NCBI RefSeq assembly: GCF_009827575.1
Contig: NZ_WTYR01000001.1
Span: 310,001 to 374,000 of the forward strand
From: Alteriqipengyuania halimionae
GTDB lineage: Bacteria > Pseudomonadota > Alphaproteobacteria > Sphingomonadales > Sphingomonadaceae
DNA length: 64,000 nucleotides
Reading direction: 5' to 3'
Shown: piece after piece, positions 8,531 through 16,870 of the stretch
How positions within the stretch are numbered: position 1 is the first letter of the stretch
How the letters are laid out: each line of letters opens with the position of its first letter
Made by a program: the position numbers and the translations under genes
Notes under the pieces: generated by a model
Databases searched by the model: none
What the model was told of the DNA's origin: nothing
What the model saw: only the letters and a program-made list of their open reading frames with translations

Positions 8531-9067
8531 TTACTTGACCAGTTCGACTTCTTCGAAGTCCAGCTCGACCGGGGTTGCGCGGCCGAAGATCGAGACCGAG
8601 ACCTTGACCTTCTGCTTGTCGAAATCGAGCTCTTCCACCACGCCGTTGAAGCTGGCGAAGGGTCCGCCAAGGACCTTGACCTGGTCGCCGATTTCGTAAT
8701 CGACGCTGATCTCGCGCTTGGGCGCGGCCTTGGCATCTTCGACGCCGCCGAAATAGCGTGCGGCCTCGCGTTCGGAGATCGCCTGCGGCTTGTTGTTGTT
8801 GCCGAGGAAGCCGGTGACCTTGGGCGTGTTCTTGACGAGGTGATAGACGTCGTCCGTCATCATCAACTTGGCCAGCACGTAGCCGGGCATGAACTTGCGT
8901 TCGGTCTGCACCTTCTTGCCGCGCTTGATCTCGGTGATGGTTTCGGTCGGGACCTGAACGTCTTCGACCGCATCGGACAGGCCGAGGCGCTCGGCTTCCG
9001 AAATGATCGCGTCGCGCACCTTGTTCTCGAAACCGGAATAGGCGTGAATGATATACCAGCGGGCCAT
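8531..9067 (-). CDS. nusG: Transcription termination/antitermination protein NusG
   Basis: A 178-residue NusG with N-terminal NGN domain (MARWYIIHAYSGFENKVRDA) that binds RNA polymerase and a C-terminal KOW domain (GDQVKVLGGPFASFNGVVEE) that links to Rho or ribosomal S10. The ATG at 9067 follows secE by 23 nt, giving the conserved secE-nusG pair. The expected downstream neighbour rplK is displaced about 2.1 kb away by genes on the other strand. Confidence 0.97.
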   Translation of the reverse strand: MARWYIIHAYSGFENKVRDAIISEAERLGLSDAVEDVQVPTETITEIKRGKKVQTERKFMPGYVLAKLMMTDDVYHLVKNTPKVTGFLGNNNKPQAISEREAARYFGGVEDAKAAPKREISVDYEIGDQVKVLGGPFASFNGVVEELDFDKQKVKVSVSIFGRATPVELDFEEVELVK

Positions 9068-9090
9068 TATGCGTCCGTAGTCAGGAGGGA

Positions 9091-9285
9091 TCAGGCGAGG
9101 CGGAGGAGCCAGCCGACGAGGCCCTGGAACAGGGTGTCGATGCCGAAGAAGAACAGCGCGAGGATCAGCATCATGATGCCGACCATGATCGCGGTCTGGA
9201 TGGTTTCGGCGCGCGTCGGCCACACGACCTTCGATGCCTCGGTCCGCACCTGGCGGATGAATTCTCCGGGAGTGGTCTTGGCCAT
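9091..9285 (-). CDS. secE: Preprotein translocase subunit SecE
   Basis: A 64-residue single-span SecE of the SecYEG channel. The amphipathic helix with the family motif EFIRQVRTEASKVVWPTR precedes one transmembrane helix (TAIMVGIMMLILALFFFGID). Length fits the short alphaproteobacterial form. It is the first gene of the secE-nusG unit; I could not find the tRNA-Trp that often precedes it in related bacteria. Confidence 0.95.
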   Translation of the reverse strand: MAKTTPGEFIRQVRTEASKVVWPTRAETIQTAIMVGIMMLILALFFFGIDTLFQGLVGWLLRLA

Positions 9286-9550
9286 CGTCTCGCTTCCGTA
9301 GTCAAAATCGCGTGTCTTCCGGGATGGGGCCTGCGCCGCCCCGGTTCAAGTCCGGGAGGGGCTATTTTCCATCGATGTCGGAATTGACTTGGCCTCTAAC
9401 CGCCTGTCTCGCGATGTGCAAGAGCGGCGTTGGGGCAAGCCGCCGGGTGTTCGGCCTGTCCCGCCGCGGAATACGCACAAACGCTGGTATTCGCCGAAGA
9501 GTGCCGTTAGCACTTGTTGCATAACGGGAGTTCAAAGGGGAAATTCTTAC

Positions 9551-11074
9551 ATGGCCACTGGTCAACCTATGACGTTCGACGAGCGTATGCTCGGTCCTGT
9601 CACCAATATTTCCGAATTCATCTGGGGCGGCATGTGGAATGGGGAGCAACTGATCCCGTTCCCGCCGCTGGCGATCGTGCTGCTGGGCGCGGGGCTGTGG
9701 TTCATGATCGGCCTGCGCGGCTATCCGGTCACCAATCTGTGGCCTGCGCTGAAGAACCTGTTTGCTGGCCGCAAGAGCGAAGGCAAGGGCGAGATCTCGC
9801 CGTTCGCCGCGCTTTCGACCGCGCTTTCGGGCCAGGTCGGCACCGGTAACCTCGCCGGCGTCGCCACGGCGATCGCCCTGGGCGGGCCGGGCGCGATCTT
9901 CTGGATGTGGATCACGGCCTTGTTCGGCATGGCGCTGGCCTTCGCCGAAGGCTCGCTCGCGATCCGCTATCGCGAGACCACGTCGGACGGCACCTATCGC
10001 GGCGGTCCGATGAGCTACATCATGATGGGTCTGGGGCCGAAATGGACCTGGCTCGCGATCTTCTTCTGCATCGGCACGTTGGTATCGGCGCTGGTCACCG
10101 GCAACGGCATCCAGTCGAACGCGGTGGCCGACGGCCTCAACGAGCTTTTCGGGATCGAGGAATCGACCGGCGGTCTGATCGTCGCGGTGCTGGTGTTCAT
10201 CGTCATCATCGGCGGGATCAAGTCGATCGGCAAAGTTGCCGAAAGCGTCGTGCCGTTCATGGCCGCGGCCTATATCGTGATGGCGATCATCGCGATCATC
10301 CTCAACATCGGGGACATTCCGGAAACCTTCCAGCGCATCTTCTACGGGGCGTTCAACCCGCAGGCGGCAAGCGGCGGTTTCGTGGGCGCGGCGATCATCC
10401 TCGCGATCCGCGCCGGTGTCGCCCGCGGCCTGTTCTCGAACGAGGCCGGTCAGGGTTCGACCCCGATCGCCCACGCCGTTGCGCAGACCGACGATCCGCA
10501 GTTCCAGGGCCGCATGGCGATGCTGGGTACATTCATCGACACGATCGTGATCTGCACCATGACGGCGCTGGTGATCCTGACGGTGGAAGGCAATTTCACC
10601 CATAACGGGCAGCCGGTGCTGCATGCCTGGCAGGCCGATCTGGATGGCTTCGCGGTGACCAGCGGTGCCTTTGCCGCCGCATTCCCGTTCGAGATTGCGG
10701 CGATCCCGATCGGCACGCTGATCGCTTCGATCGCGTTGCTGCTGTTCGTGTTCACCACGCTCCTCACCTGGAGCTATTACGGCGAACGCGCGATCACCTT
10801 CATCTACGACCGGTTTCCGGGCTCGAACATCAAGGGTGAAAAGATCCTCCACATGATCTGGCGCGTGCTGTGGTGCGTGGCGATCTATATCGGCGCGAGC
10901 CGCGAGAGCGACCTTATCTGGCGGATGGGCGACATCGCCAACGGCCTGATGGTCCTGCCGAACCTGATCGCGCTGCTGCTGCTGTCGGGAGTGGTCTTCG
11001 CGCTCGCGCGCGGCAACCGTACGGCGGGCAAGGATTTCCACGCGAAAACGCCGGAGGAACCGGAGGAGTACTGA
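9551..11074 (+). CDS. Sodium:alanine symporter family (AGCS) transporter
   Basis: A 507-residue inner-membrane carrier of the AGCS family that couples Na+ or H+ to uptake of alanine or glycine. The family signature region is visible as ALSGQVGTGNLAGVATAI and, further on, FGMALAFAEGSLAIRYRE, with about ten transmembrane segments and the late NEAGQGSTPIAHAVAQT motif. The ATG at 9551 has AGGGGAAA about 9 nt upstream; an in-frame extension from 9389 lacks coding character. It is a single-gene unit: 265 bp of gene-free DNA lies upstream and a strong terminator follows. Precise substrate is not determinable from sequence. Confidence 0.93.
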   Translation: MATGQPMTFDERMLGPVTNISEFIWGGMWNGEQLIPFPPLAIVLLGAGLWFMIGLRGYPVTNLWPALKNLFAGRKSEGKGEISPFAALSTALSGQVGTGNLAGVATAIALGGPGAIFWMWITALFGMALAFAEGSLAIRYRETTSDGTYRGGPMSYIMMGLGPKWTWLAIFFCIGTLVSALVTGNGIQSNAVADGLNELFGIEESTGGLIVAVLVFIVIIGGIKSIGKVAESVVPFMAAAYIVMAIIAIILNIGDIPETFQRIFYGAFNPQAASGGFVGAAIILAIRAGVARGLFSNEAGQGSTPIAHAVAQTDDPQFQGRMAMLGTFIDTIVICTMTALVILTVEGNFTHNGQPVLHAWQADLDGFAVTSGAFAAAFPFEIAAIPIGTLIASIALLLFVFTTLLTWSYYGERAITFIYDRFPGSNIKGEKILHMIWRVLWCVAIYIGASRESDLIWRMGDIANGLMVLPNLIALLLLSGVVFALARGNRTAGKDFHAKTPEEPEEY

Positions 11075-11100
11075 TCCTCCGATCCTGACGGGACACACGA

Positions 11101-11132
11101 GGGGGGAGCCGCCTGGCGCGCTCCCCCCTTTT
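11101..11132 (+). terminator. Intrinsic terminator of the AGCS transporter gene
   Basis: A 9-bp perfect stem (GGGGGGAGC at 11101-11109 with GCTCCCCCC at 11120-11128) followed by TTTT lies 27 nt after the stop. Confidence 0.9.
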
Positions 11133-11189
11133 GCGTGTCGGCTATTGCCTTTGTCCGCCGCTTGATGTTGTGCGCTGTTTCACCACACC

Positions 11190-12743
11190 ATGACTCAATC
11201 CTTCGCCGATCGCCTGCATGCCTTCATGGCACCGCGCCGCGCCATGCCGCTGCTTATCATTTGCGCGCTGTCGCTGATCCCGCTCTCGCTGATCGCGATC
11301 GTCAACCATGACGAGACGCAGTATCACGCCGCGGCCTATCTGGTGTCGCGCGGGCTGACCCCGTTCGTCGATTTCCTTTATCTGCAAACGCCTTACCAGC
11401 CCTACGTCTTCGCGCCGGTCATCAAGCTATTCGCAGGCTACTCCTTCATCGCCTCGCGGCTGCTGACAGCCCTGTTCGGCATTGCCTCGATGGCACTGCT
11501 GTATGGCGCGGCACGACGGCTAGGCATCGAGCGCTGGCGCGCCGCGATCGCCGCGCTGTTCCTCTATTTCAGCCATCCGTTCACCTTTGCCACCGCCGCG
11601 ATCCGCAACGATGCGCTGCCGCTGCTGCTGCTGTGTTTCGCGCTCTTCGTCCTGTTCCGCTCGCGCCGCGAATTTGCCGGCCCGGTGGGACTGTTCGTGG
11701 CCGGTCTCTCGGTCGGCCTCGCGACGGGGATCAAGCTCTCCTATGCGCCGGTGGTGGTCGCGATGGTGCTGTTCCCGGCGATCGCCTATCTGTTCGTGCG
11801 CGAGGGCAAGGCGCGTATGATCGGGCAGAGCTTTACGCTTGCGTTCGGCGCGGCCACGGCATTGCTCCCGATCCTGCTGTTCCGCGACTGGGCGCCCGAT
11901 GCGTTCGATTATGGCGTGTTCGGATACCATCTCCACGCCCCGCGCGACTGGTACATCCTCAACGGAATGAGCTGGCGCTTCAGTGCGGGCGGCAAGGCAC
12001 TCGACATTTGGGTCGCGCTGGTGCGCGGACCGGCGCTGGCGACGATCCTGATCTATGGCTGGTGGCGCTGGAACTCACTGCGCCGGCAACGCCCGCAGGA
12101 TCCGGTGACGATCGCACTCGATTGCATCGCAGGGGCGGGCTTCTTCGCCTTCGTGCTGCCGACGCCGACCTGGCATCAATATCTGCTGCCGCTGCTACCG
12201 CCGCTCTATCTCGCCTTCGCACGCGAATGGCAGGTGCGGGCAGAGCGCGGCCGCTTCCTGGGCGAACATACCAAGCGCTCGTTCTACTTCTTCGGCCTGA
12301 TCGGGCTGATCCACCCCTTTGTCTATCTCGGCATGTTCCTGCTATCGAACCAGCCGACGCCGTTCAGCGTCACCCGCGAAGCGCACGCGCTGGGCGAATT
12401 GGTGTCCGACAAGACCACCACGGTGGTGTCGCTATCGCCCGAGATCGTGATCGATAGCGGGTTGCAGCTCGATCCGGAGTTCTCGTCCGGTCCGTTCGCC
12501 TATCGCACCGGCCATATGCGGCCCGATCCGCTCGAAGAGGCGCTACCGATCGTGTCCTTCGGCACGGTCCAGGATTACCTTTCGCGCATGCGGCCCAAGG
12601 TGATCGTCACCGGCTACGAGAATTTCGACCATGTTGACCGGATCGGACTGGAGCGGCCGATCATCGAATATGCCGAAAAAGCCGGGTATCGCAGGGTTCC
12701 GAGCGGCGATCGCGAAGCGGTCTACTGGCTGCGTGAGGACTAG
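11190..12743 (+). CDS. GT-C fold membrane glycosyltransferase (GT39/ArnT-like)
   Basis: A 517-residue polytopic protein with about ten hydrophobic segments. Near residue 39 the NHDETQYHAAAYL stretch carries the DE motif in the first periplasmic loop that marks GT-C glycosyltransferases using polyprenyl-phosphate sugars. The C-terminal 120 residues are soluble and probably periplasmic. It converges on gtrA, overlapping its 3' end by 4 bp, and together with GtrA and the GT2 enzyme it makes a logical set: GT2 makes the lipid-linked sugar, GtrA helps flip it and this enzyme transfers it. Acceptor and sugar are unknown. Confidence 0.82.
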   Translation: MTQSFADRLHAFMAPRRAMPLLIICALSLIPLSLIAIVNHDETQYHAAAYLVSRGLTPFVDFLYLQTPYQPYVFAPVIKLFAGYSFIASRLLTALFGIASMALLYGAARRLGIERWRAAIAALFLYFSHPFTFATAAIRNDALPLLLLCFALFVLFRSRREFAGPVGLFVAGLSVGLATGIKLSYAPVVVAMVLFPAIAYLFVREGKARMIGQSFTLAFGAATALLPILLFRDWAPDAFDYGVFGYHLHAPRDWYILNGMSWRFSAGGKALDIWVALVRGPALATILIYGWWRWNSLRRQRPQDPVTIALDCIAGAGFFAFVLPTPTWHQYLLPLLPPLYLAFAREWQVRAERGRFLGEHTKRSFYFFGLIGLIHPFVYLGMFLLSNQPTPFSVTREAHALGELVSDKTTTVVSLSPEIVIDSGLQLDPEFSSGPFAYRTGHMRPDPLEEALPIVSFGTVQDYLSRMRPKVIVTGYENFDHVDRIGLERPIIEYAEKAGYRRVPSGDREAVYWLRED

Positions 12744-13198
12744 CGCGAAGCCGAGTCTCCGTCGTCGCGTTCGCGGAAAACGAAGCGCGCGCTGGCGAGG
12801 TAATTGACCGCCAGCCCTGCAACCGATCCGGCAGCCACCGCAATCTCGGGATAGGTCGCGACGAACGCGATGAAGGTCACCAGCGCCGAATAGACCGCAT
12901 AGTTGATCAGCCCGCCCGCGCTGTTGGCGAGAAGGAATTTCGCCCATTCGCGCAGGCTCGGTGAGGTTCGCATCGCAAAGGTATGGCGACGGTTGAACCA
13001 CCAGGTGAATGTCGCCGCGCACAGATAGGAGAATATGCGCCCGAAATAGAGCCCCAGCCCCGCCAGCAGGCCGAGCCGGAGCGCGGCGATATCGACGAAG
13101 AAGCCCGCCGCTCCCACCACGGCGAAGCGCCAGAACGGATGGGCGAGCAGGCGCGCAGATCGCGTTTCTTCAGCCACGGGGAGGATCGTCGAGCGCAT
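12740..13198 (-). CDS. GtrA family membrane protein
   Basis: A 152-residue protein with four transmembrane helices, matching GtrA (FAVVGAAGFFVDIAALRLGL at the start of the domain, FTWWFNRRHTFA in the middle, NYLASARFVF at the end). GtrA-type proteins are thought to move polyprenyl-phosphate-linked sugars across the inner membrane. Its 5' end overlaps the GT2 gene's 3' end by 29 bp, indicating translational coupling with that enzyme. Confidence 0.92.
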   Translation of the reverse strand: MRSTILPVAEETRSARLLAHPFWRFAVVGAAGFFVDIAALRLGLLAGLGLYFGRIFSYLCAATFTWWFNRRHTFAMRTSPSLREWAKFLLANSAGGLINYAVYSALVTFIAFVATYPEIAVAAGSVAGLAVNYLASARFVFRERDDGDSASR

Positions 13199-14150
13199 GC
13201 ACGCCGGGGACCGACAGGTAGCTCATGCGCTTCACTTCCTGCCGTCCGCGCGTGACCGTGCGCAGGATCATCCCGCTGAAGAAAGACAGCGAGGCGAGCA
13301 CCATCAGCGCGCTCGAAAGGACTGCGGTCGGCAGGCGCTCGACCAACCCGGTACGAAGGAAGTCGAGCACCACCGGGATGCCGAGACCCAGCCCGATCAG
13401 CGCGAGCACGAGGCCGATCACCGAGAAGGTGAGGAACGGTCGCTCCTGCTTCAGCAACAGCGTGATCGTGCCGAGAATGCGGAACCCGTCATGGAAGGTG
13501 CGCAGCTTGCTTTCGGAGCCCGCGGCGCGCTCGCTGAATTTGGTCTTCACCTCGTCGGCCGGCATTTCGAGCTCGAGCGCGTGGATCGTCAGCTCGGTCT
13601 CGATCTCGAACCCGCCCGACATCACGGGGAAGGATTTGACGAACCGGCGTGAGAACACGCGATAGCCGCTCAGCATGTCGGTGAAACGGTCGCCGAAGAT
13701 CCCGCGAACCAGGCCGGTCAGCAGCTTGTTGCCCATGTGGTGGCCTGGCCGGTACATGTTGACCTCGCCTTGCTGGCGCGTGCCCACCACCATGTCGAGC
13801 CCGTCGCGCCGCAGCAGTTCGACCATGCCTCCGGCGGCTGCCGCCTCGTAAGTGTCGTCGGCATCGCACATCAGGTAGATATCGGCCTCGATGTCCGCGA
13901 ACATCCGGCGCACCACGTGGCCTTTGCCCTGCTGGGTCTCGCGCCGCACGATCGCGCCCGCTTCGGCGGCGATCCGGCGTGTGTCGTCGGTCGAATTGTT
14001 GTCGTAGACGTAAATCGTCGCTTCGGGCAGCGCGGCGCGGAAATCGGCGACCACTTTCGCGATTCCCTGTGCCTCGTTGTAGCATGGCAGCAAGACCGCG
14101 ATCCGCGCCGGGACGAGGGGGCTGGGGAGCGGTTCGGGGGATGATGTCAT
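13170..14150 (-). CDS. GT2 glycosyltransferase, dolichyl/polyprenyl-phosphate sugar synthase type
   Basis: A 326-residue GT-A enzyme with two C-terminal transmembrane helices. The opening IAVLLPCYNEAQGIAKVV, the YDNNSTDDT nucleotide-binding loop and the MCDADDTYE DxD metal site identify it. The domain plan (catalytic GT2, then two membrane spans) is that of DPM1/GtrB-like enzymes, which charge polyprenyl phosphate with a sugar. It overlaps gtrA downstream. I chose ATG 14150; an in-frame ATG at 14189 exists and neither has a clear ribosome site. Adjacent GtrA and GT-C genes support a lipid-linked sugar pathway for decorating an envelope glycan. Confidence 0.9.
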   Translation of the reverse strand: MTSSPEPLPSPLVPARIAVLLPCYNEAQGIAKVVADFRAALPEATIYVYDNNSTDDTRRIAAEAGAIVRRETQQGKGHVVRRMFADIEADIYLMCDADDTYEAAAAGGMVELLRRDGLDMVVGTRQQGEVNMYRPGHHMGNKLLTGLVRGIFGDRFTDMLSGYRVFSRRFVKSFPVMSGGFEIETELTIHALELEMPADEVKTKFSERAAGSESKLRTFHDGFRILGTITLLLKQERPFLTFSVIGLVLALIGLGLGIPVVLDFLRTGLVERLPTAVLSSALMVLASLSFFSGMILRTVTRGRQEVKRMSYLSVPGVHALDDPPRG

Positions 14151-14306
14151 GGGCTCGGCCGGATAGCTGTGAGGGTGGCGCAACCGCATGGCACGATCGC
14201 CGTCTGCGTCAAGGGGCCGGTGCGCCGATCGGTCGTGGCGGGAACCGCATCATCGGCTGGCGGGTTATCCCTTTCAACGACGGGAATGAAGATGAAGGAG
14301 ACAGAC

Positions 14307-14456
14307 ATGTCGAGCGTAAGCTTTCGCAGCTCGCGACCCGATGGCTGGGTATCCCCGCGTCCGCATTCCGATGCTTCGGCGCGGTTCCGCAAATACGGCG
14401 CCATCCAGCCGATGGGCCAGCCCGGTTTCTGGGCCCGCCTGTTCGGCACGCGATAG
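14307..14456 (+). CDS. 49-residue conserved-looking small protein
   Basis: A very small gene starting at ATG 14307 with a near-perfect AAGGAG ending 6 nt upstream, so translation is likely. The product (MSSVSFRSSRPDGWVSPRPH to GFWARLFGTR) is basic, soluble and has a C-terminal FWARLFG patch that could form a short membrane-touching amphipathic helix. No domain is recognised. It stands alone between the divergent GT2 gene and a bidirectional terminator. The upstream extension to 14169 in the same frame lacks a ribosome site. Confidence 0.6.
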   Translation: MSSVSFRSSRPDGWVSPRPHSDASARFRKYGAIQPMGQPGFWARLFGTR

Positions 14457-14501
14457 GGATTTTTGATACCGGCCTCAGGGTCGGCCAGTAAAATGAAAAT
14501 A

Positions 14502-14534
14502 CGGGCCGGCAGGATCGCTCCTGCCGGCCCGTTT
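14502..14534. terminator. Bidirectional intrinsic terminator
   Basis: A perfect 13-bp stem (14502-14514 with 14519-14531, TCGC loop) is flanked by TTT on the plus side and an A-rich stretch on the other, so it serves both the small gene upstream and the converging YadA-like gene. Confidence 0.88.
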
Positions 14535-14566
14535 CGTGTTCCGACCCCGGGTGTGCGGGGTGGGGG

Positions 14567-16468
14567 TCAGAACCCGAAGGTGGCGGAGACGGTGCCGCCG
14601 ACGGTGTCGTCGCCGGTATTGCCTCCGATTCCGGCCGAGACGTAGACCTTCTCGGCGATGCGGCCAGTCAGCATCGCGGCAAAGCCCTGTTCGCCGCCAT
14701 ATGTAGAGGCAGCGACCGTCATCGAGACGCCGCTGTCCGGTACGATCTTGCCCTGGCCCATCGCCATCGCCGCGGCGACCCCGCCGATCGCGCGACCGTC
14801 GAGCTCCTCTAGGCTGAAGGTGAGGTCGTCGATCCGCCCGCCCAGCGCCGCAACATCGCTGCTCAGCGCGTCGAACTGCGCGTCGGTGACCGCGGCGATG
14901 TAGCCGACATCGGCGCGCACCGCATCGACCGACGCTGCCGTCGCAACCTGCTGCCTGCCGAGCACGCCGTCGGCATCGACCGTCACGACATCGACCGGGC
15001 CCTGCTGCGCGGCGGTGCTTGCATCGATATCGCCGATCCGCACCGCGCTGCCGGTGCCGCCGATCGTGACTTGGTCGTTGGCGGTGGTGACCGCGCCGAA
15101 GCCGATTGCGGTGGCGCGGGCATGCTGCGCCTTGGCGCCATTGCCGACGGCGGTGGACCGCGCCGCCGGAGCATAGCTCTGATAGCCGAGCGCGGTCGAA
15201 AACTGGCCGCGCGCGGCGGAAAAGGCACCGAAGGCGAGCGCACCCGCGCCAGTGGCCTCCGAACCAGATCCGGCAGCGGTGGCCTGAACATTGGTCGCCA
15301 CGGCGCCATGGCCGAAGGCGGTGCTGCGAAGCCCAGAAGCCGTGCTATCGGCACCAAGAGCCAAGGCTTCGCTATTGTCGGCCACCGCATCGCGCCCCAT
15401 CGCGATCGCATTCGCGCCTCCCGTCGCCTGCGCGCGCAAACCTAAAGCGAGCGAATTCTGTGTGGAGGAAAGCGAATCCGTGCCGATCGCGATCGAATTG
15501 GGGCCGTTGGCTTCCGCACCGATCTCAAGAGCATCGGTACCATCGCTACCGATGGCGATACCACCTGGCCCAAAGGCGCTGGCGCTTTTACCCAATGCCG
15601 TGCTGCTGTTCGAAGCAGAGGCTGAGCGTCCGATGGCCACGCCATTGAAATTGGCGCTGGCGAGATGACCCAATGAAGTAGCGTCTGAATTTGCGTAGGC
15701 GTCCGTCCCGACAGCGGTCCCATTGGCCCCCACCGCGCGCGCGCCATCGCCATTCCCGTCGCCGTCCGCCCCGATGGCGATGGTGTTGATTGCAGCCGCT
15801 CGCGCCGATGCTCCCAATGCAGTGGCAGCCCTTTCAACCGCGGAAGCAGCTTGTCCGATCGCGGTCGCCCTGACGCCGGCAGCGTTGGCACTTTCACCCA
15901 TGGCCGAAGCCTGCAGCGCCGAAGCCTGTGCGCCTTCGCCGAAAGCCGAGGATTGTAAGCCGGTTGCCTTGGCATTTTCACCGAGTGCGGTGGCTTCATC
16001 GCCGCTCGCCGTGGCGTTGGCGCCGATTGCGGTTGCGCCGAACAAACCCGACGCTTCCGAATTGTATCCGATCGCCGTGGCTGTCGTCTCGCTGGCCAGG
16101 CTGTCGTAACCGATCGCGGTGCTGTTGAACGCGGTTGCCGAGGCCAGCTTGCCGACCGCGGTCGCATTGGTGCCGACGGCGGCGGCGCTGTATCCGACCG
16201 CCGTCGTGCCATTCTGATTGGCGAAAGCGAAGCTGCCGATTGCCGTACTGTCATCTCCGGTGGCGGTGGCGTTCGCGCCGCAGGCGAGCTGGGCGTCATT
16301 GCCTTCGCTGTCGGCATTGCCGTCATTGTCGGTACCGGCGTCGGCCACGCCGTCATTGTCGCGATCGAGCAGGCAGTCTTCGGCCTGCGCGGGCGTCACG
16401 AACGCCGCGGAGAGAGTGAGGGCCAGCATGCTGGAGGCGAGTTTCAGTCGGGCAATACGATCGATCAT
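14567..16468 (-). CDS. YadA-like head-repeat surface protein, larger paralogue
   Basis: A 633-residue secreted protein. A signal peptide (ending TPAQAED) is followed by an Asp/Asn/Gly-rich segment (DRDNDGVADAGTDNDGN) resembling a calcium-binding thrombospondin type-3 repeat, then roughly 30 YadA head repeats of 14 residues (S-T-A-I-G-x-x-A-x-A-x-G), a short helical stretch and a C-terminal anchor starting GRAIGGVAAAMAMGQGK and ending SATFGF. The terminal aromatic residue is the expected outer-membrane assembly signal. It lacks the long coiled-coil stalk of classic adhesins. The start is backed by AAGGAG 8 nt upstream. The gene next upstream is a small lipoprotein on the same strand. Confidence 0.85.
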   Translation of the reverse strand: MIDRIARLKLASSMLALTLSAAFVTPAQAEDCLLDRDNDGVADAGTDNDGNADSEGNDAQLACGANATATGDDSTAIGSFAFANQNGTTAVGYSAAAVGTNATAVGKLASATAFNSTAIGYDSLASETTATAIGYNSEASGLFGATAIGANATASGDEATALGENAKATGLQSSAFGEGAQASALQASAMGESANAAGVRATAIGQAASAVERAATALGASARAAAINTIAIGADGDGNGDGARAVGANGTAVGTDAYANSDATSLGHLASANFNGVAIGRSASASNSSTALGKSASAFGPGGIAIGSDGTDALEIGAEANGPNSIAIGTDSLSSTQNSLALGLRAQATGGANAIAMGRDAVADNSEALALGADSTASGLRSTAFGHGAVATNVQATAAGSGSEATGAGALAFGAFSAARGQFSTALGYQSYAPAARSTAVGNGAKAQHARATAIGFGAVTTANDQVTIGGTGSAVRIGDIDASTAAQQGPVDVVTVDADGVLGRQQVATAASVDAVRADVGYIAAVTDAQFDALSSDVAALGGRIDDLTFSLEELDGRAIGGVAAAMAMGQGKIVPDSGVSMTVAASTYGGEQGFAAMLTGRIAEKVYVSAGIGGNTGDDTVGGTVSATFGF

Positions 16469-16563
16469 GGCAATAACTCCTTTGTTGCGCGGCTTACGGG
16501 CCGCGCGTCGGGTACGAATTCGATTGTCGGGGGTGAGGGGAGCGCGCTTTCCGCGCGCCCCGA

Positions 16564-16803
16564 TCAGCGGTCGCGCATCTCGTCGACCCGCCTGTTAATT
16601 TCCTCGTTCTGGCGTTCTTCCCACGCCTTGAGCTCGGCCTTCTGTTCGGCACTCAGATTGTCGGCATTCTCATCGACGATATCGAGCTCGACGTCCTCAC
16701 CGCGCGAGGCCTTTTCGGCCTGGCTCTGGAGGCCGGTGTTCCGGTCGCCCGATCCGCATGCGGCAAGCGCGCAAACGAGCAGGGAAGCGAGTGGCTTCTT
16801 CAT
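16564..16803 (-). CDS. Small lipoprotein
   Basis: A 79-residue lipoprotein: signal peptide MKKPLASLLVCALAACGSGD with lipobox LAAC (cysteine at residue 16), leaving a 64-residue charged mature part that is mostly helical (LSAEQKAELKAWEERQNEEI). The ribosome site AGGGGAA precedes the ATG. It lies between a secreted protein gene and the YadA-like gene, all on the minus strand, suggesting an envelope-related cluster. No family assigned. Confidence 0.75.
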   Translation of the reverse strand: MKKPLASLLVCALAACGSGDRNTGLQSQAEKASRGEDVELDIVDENADNLSAEQKAELKAWEERQNEEINRRVDEMRDR

Positions 16804-16870
16804 GGGAGTTCCCCTTTGCAGTCTTGATGGAATGCCAGACGACCGGGCGTGGTCGCCTGGCTATGGCACC

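Noticed and set aside
9340-9364. CCCGG-TTCAAGT-CCGGG resembles a tRNA T-arm with an acceptor-like AGGGGCT after it, just upstream of secE.
   Set aside because: No matching 5' acceptor, D-arm or anticodon arm exists within 100 bp on either strand; at most a decayed tRNA 3' fragment, possibly chance in GC-rich DNA.
9362-11098. 578-codon minus-strand open frame opposite the AGCS transporter.
   Set aside because: Low-complexity Arg/Asp/His shadow translation; the plus-strand transporter has clear family motifs and ribosome site.
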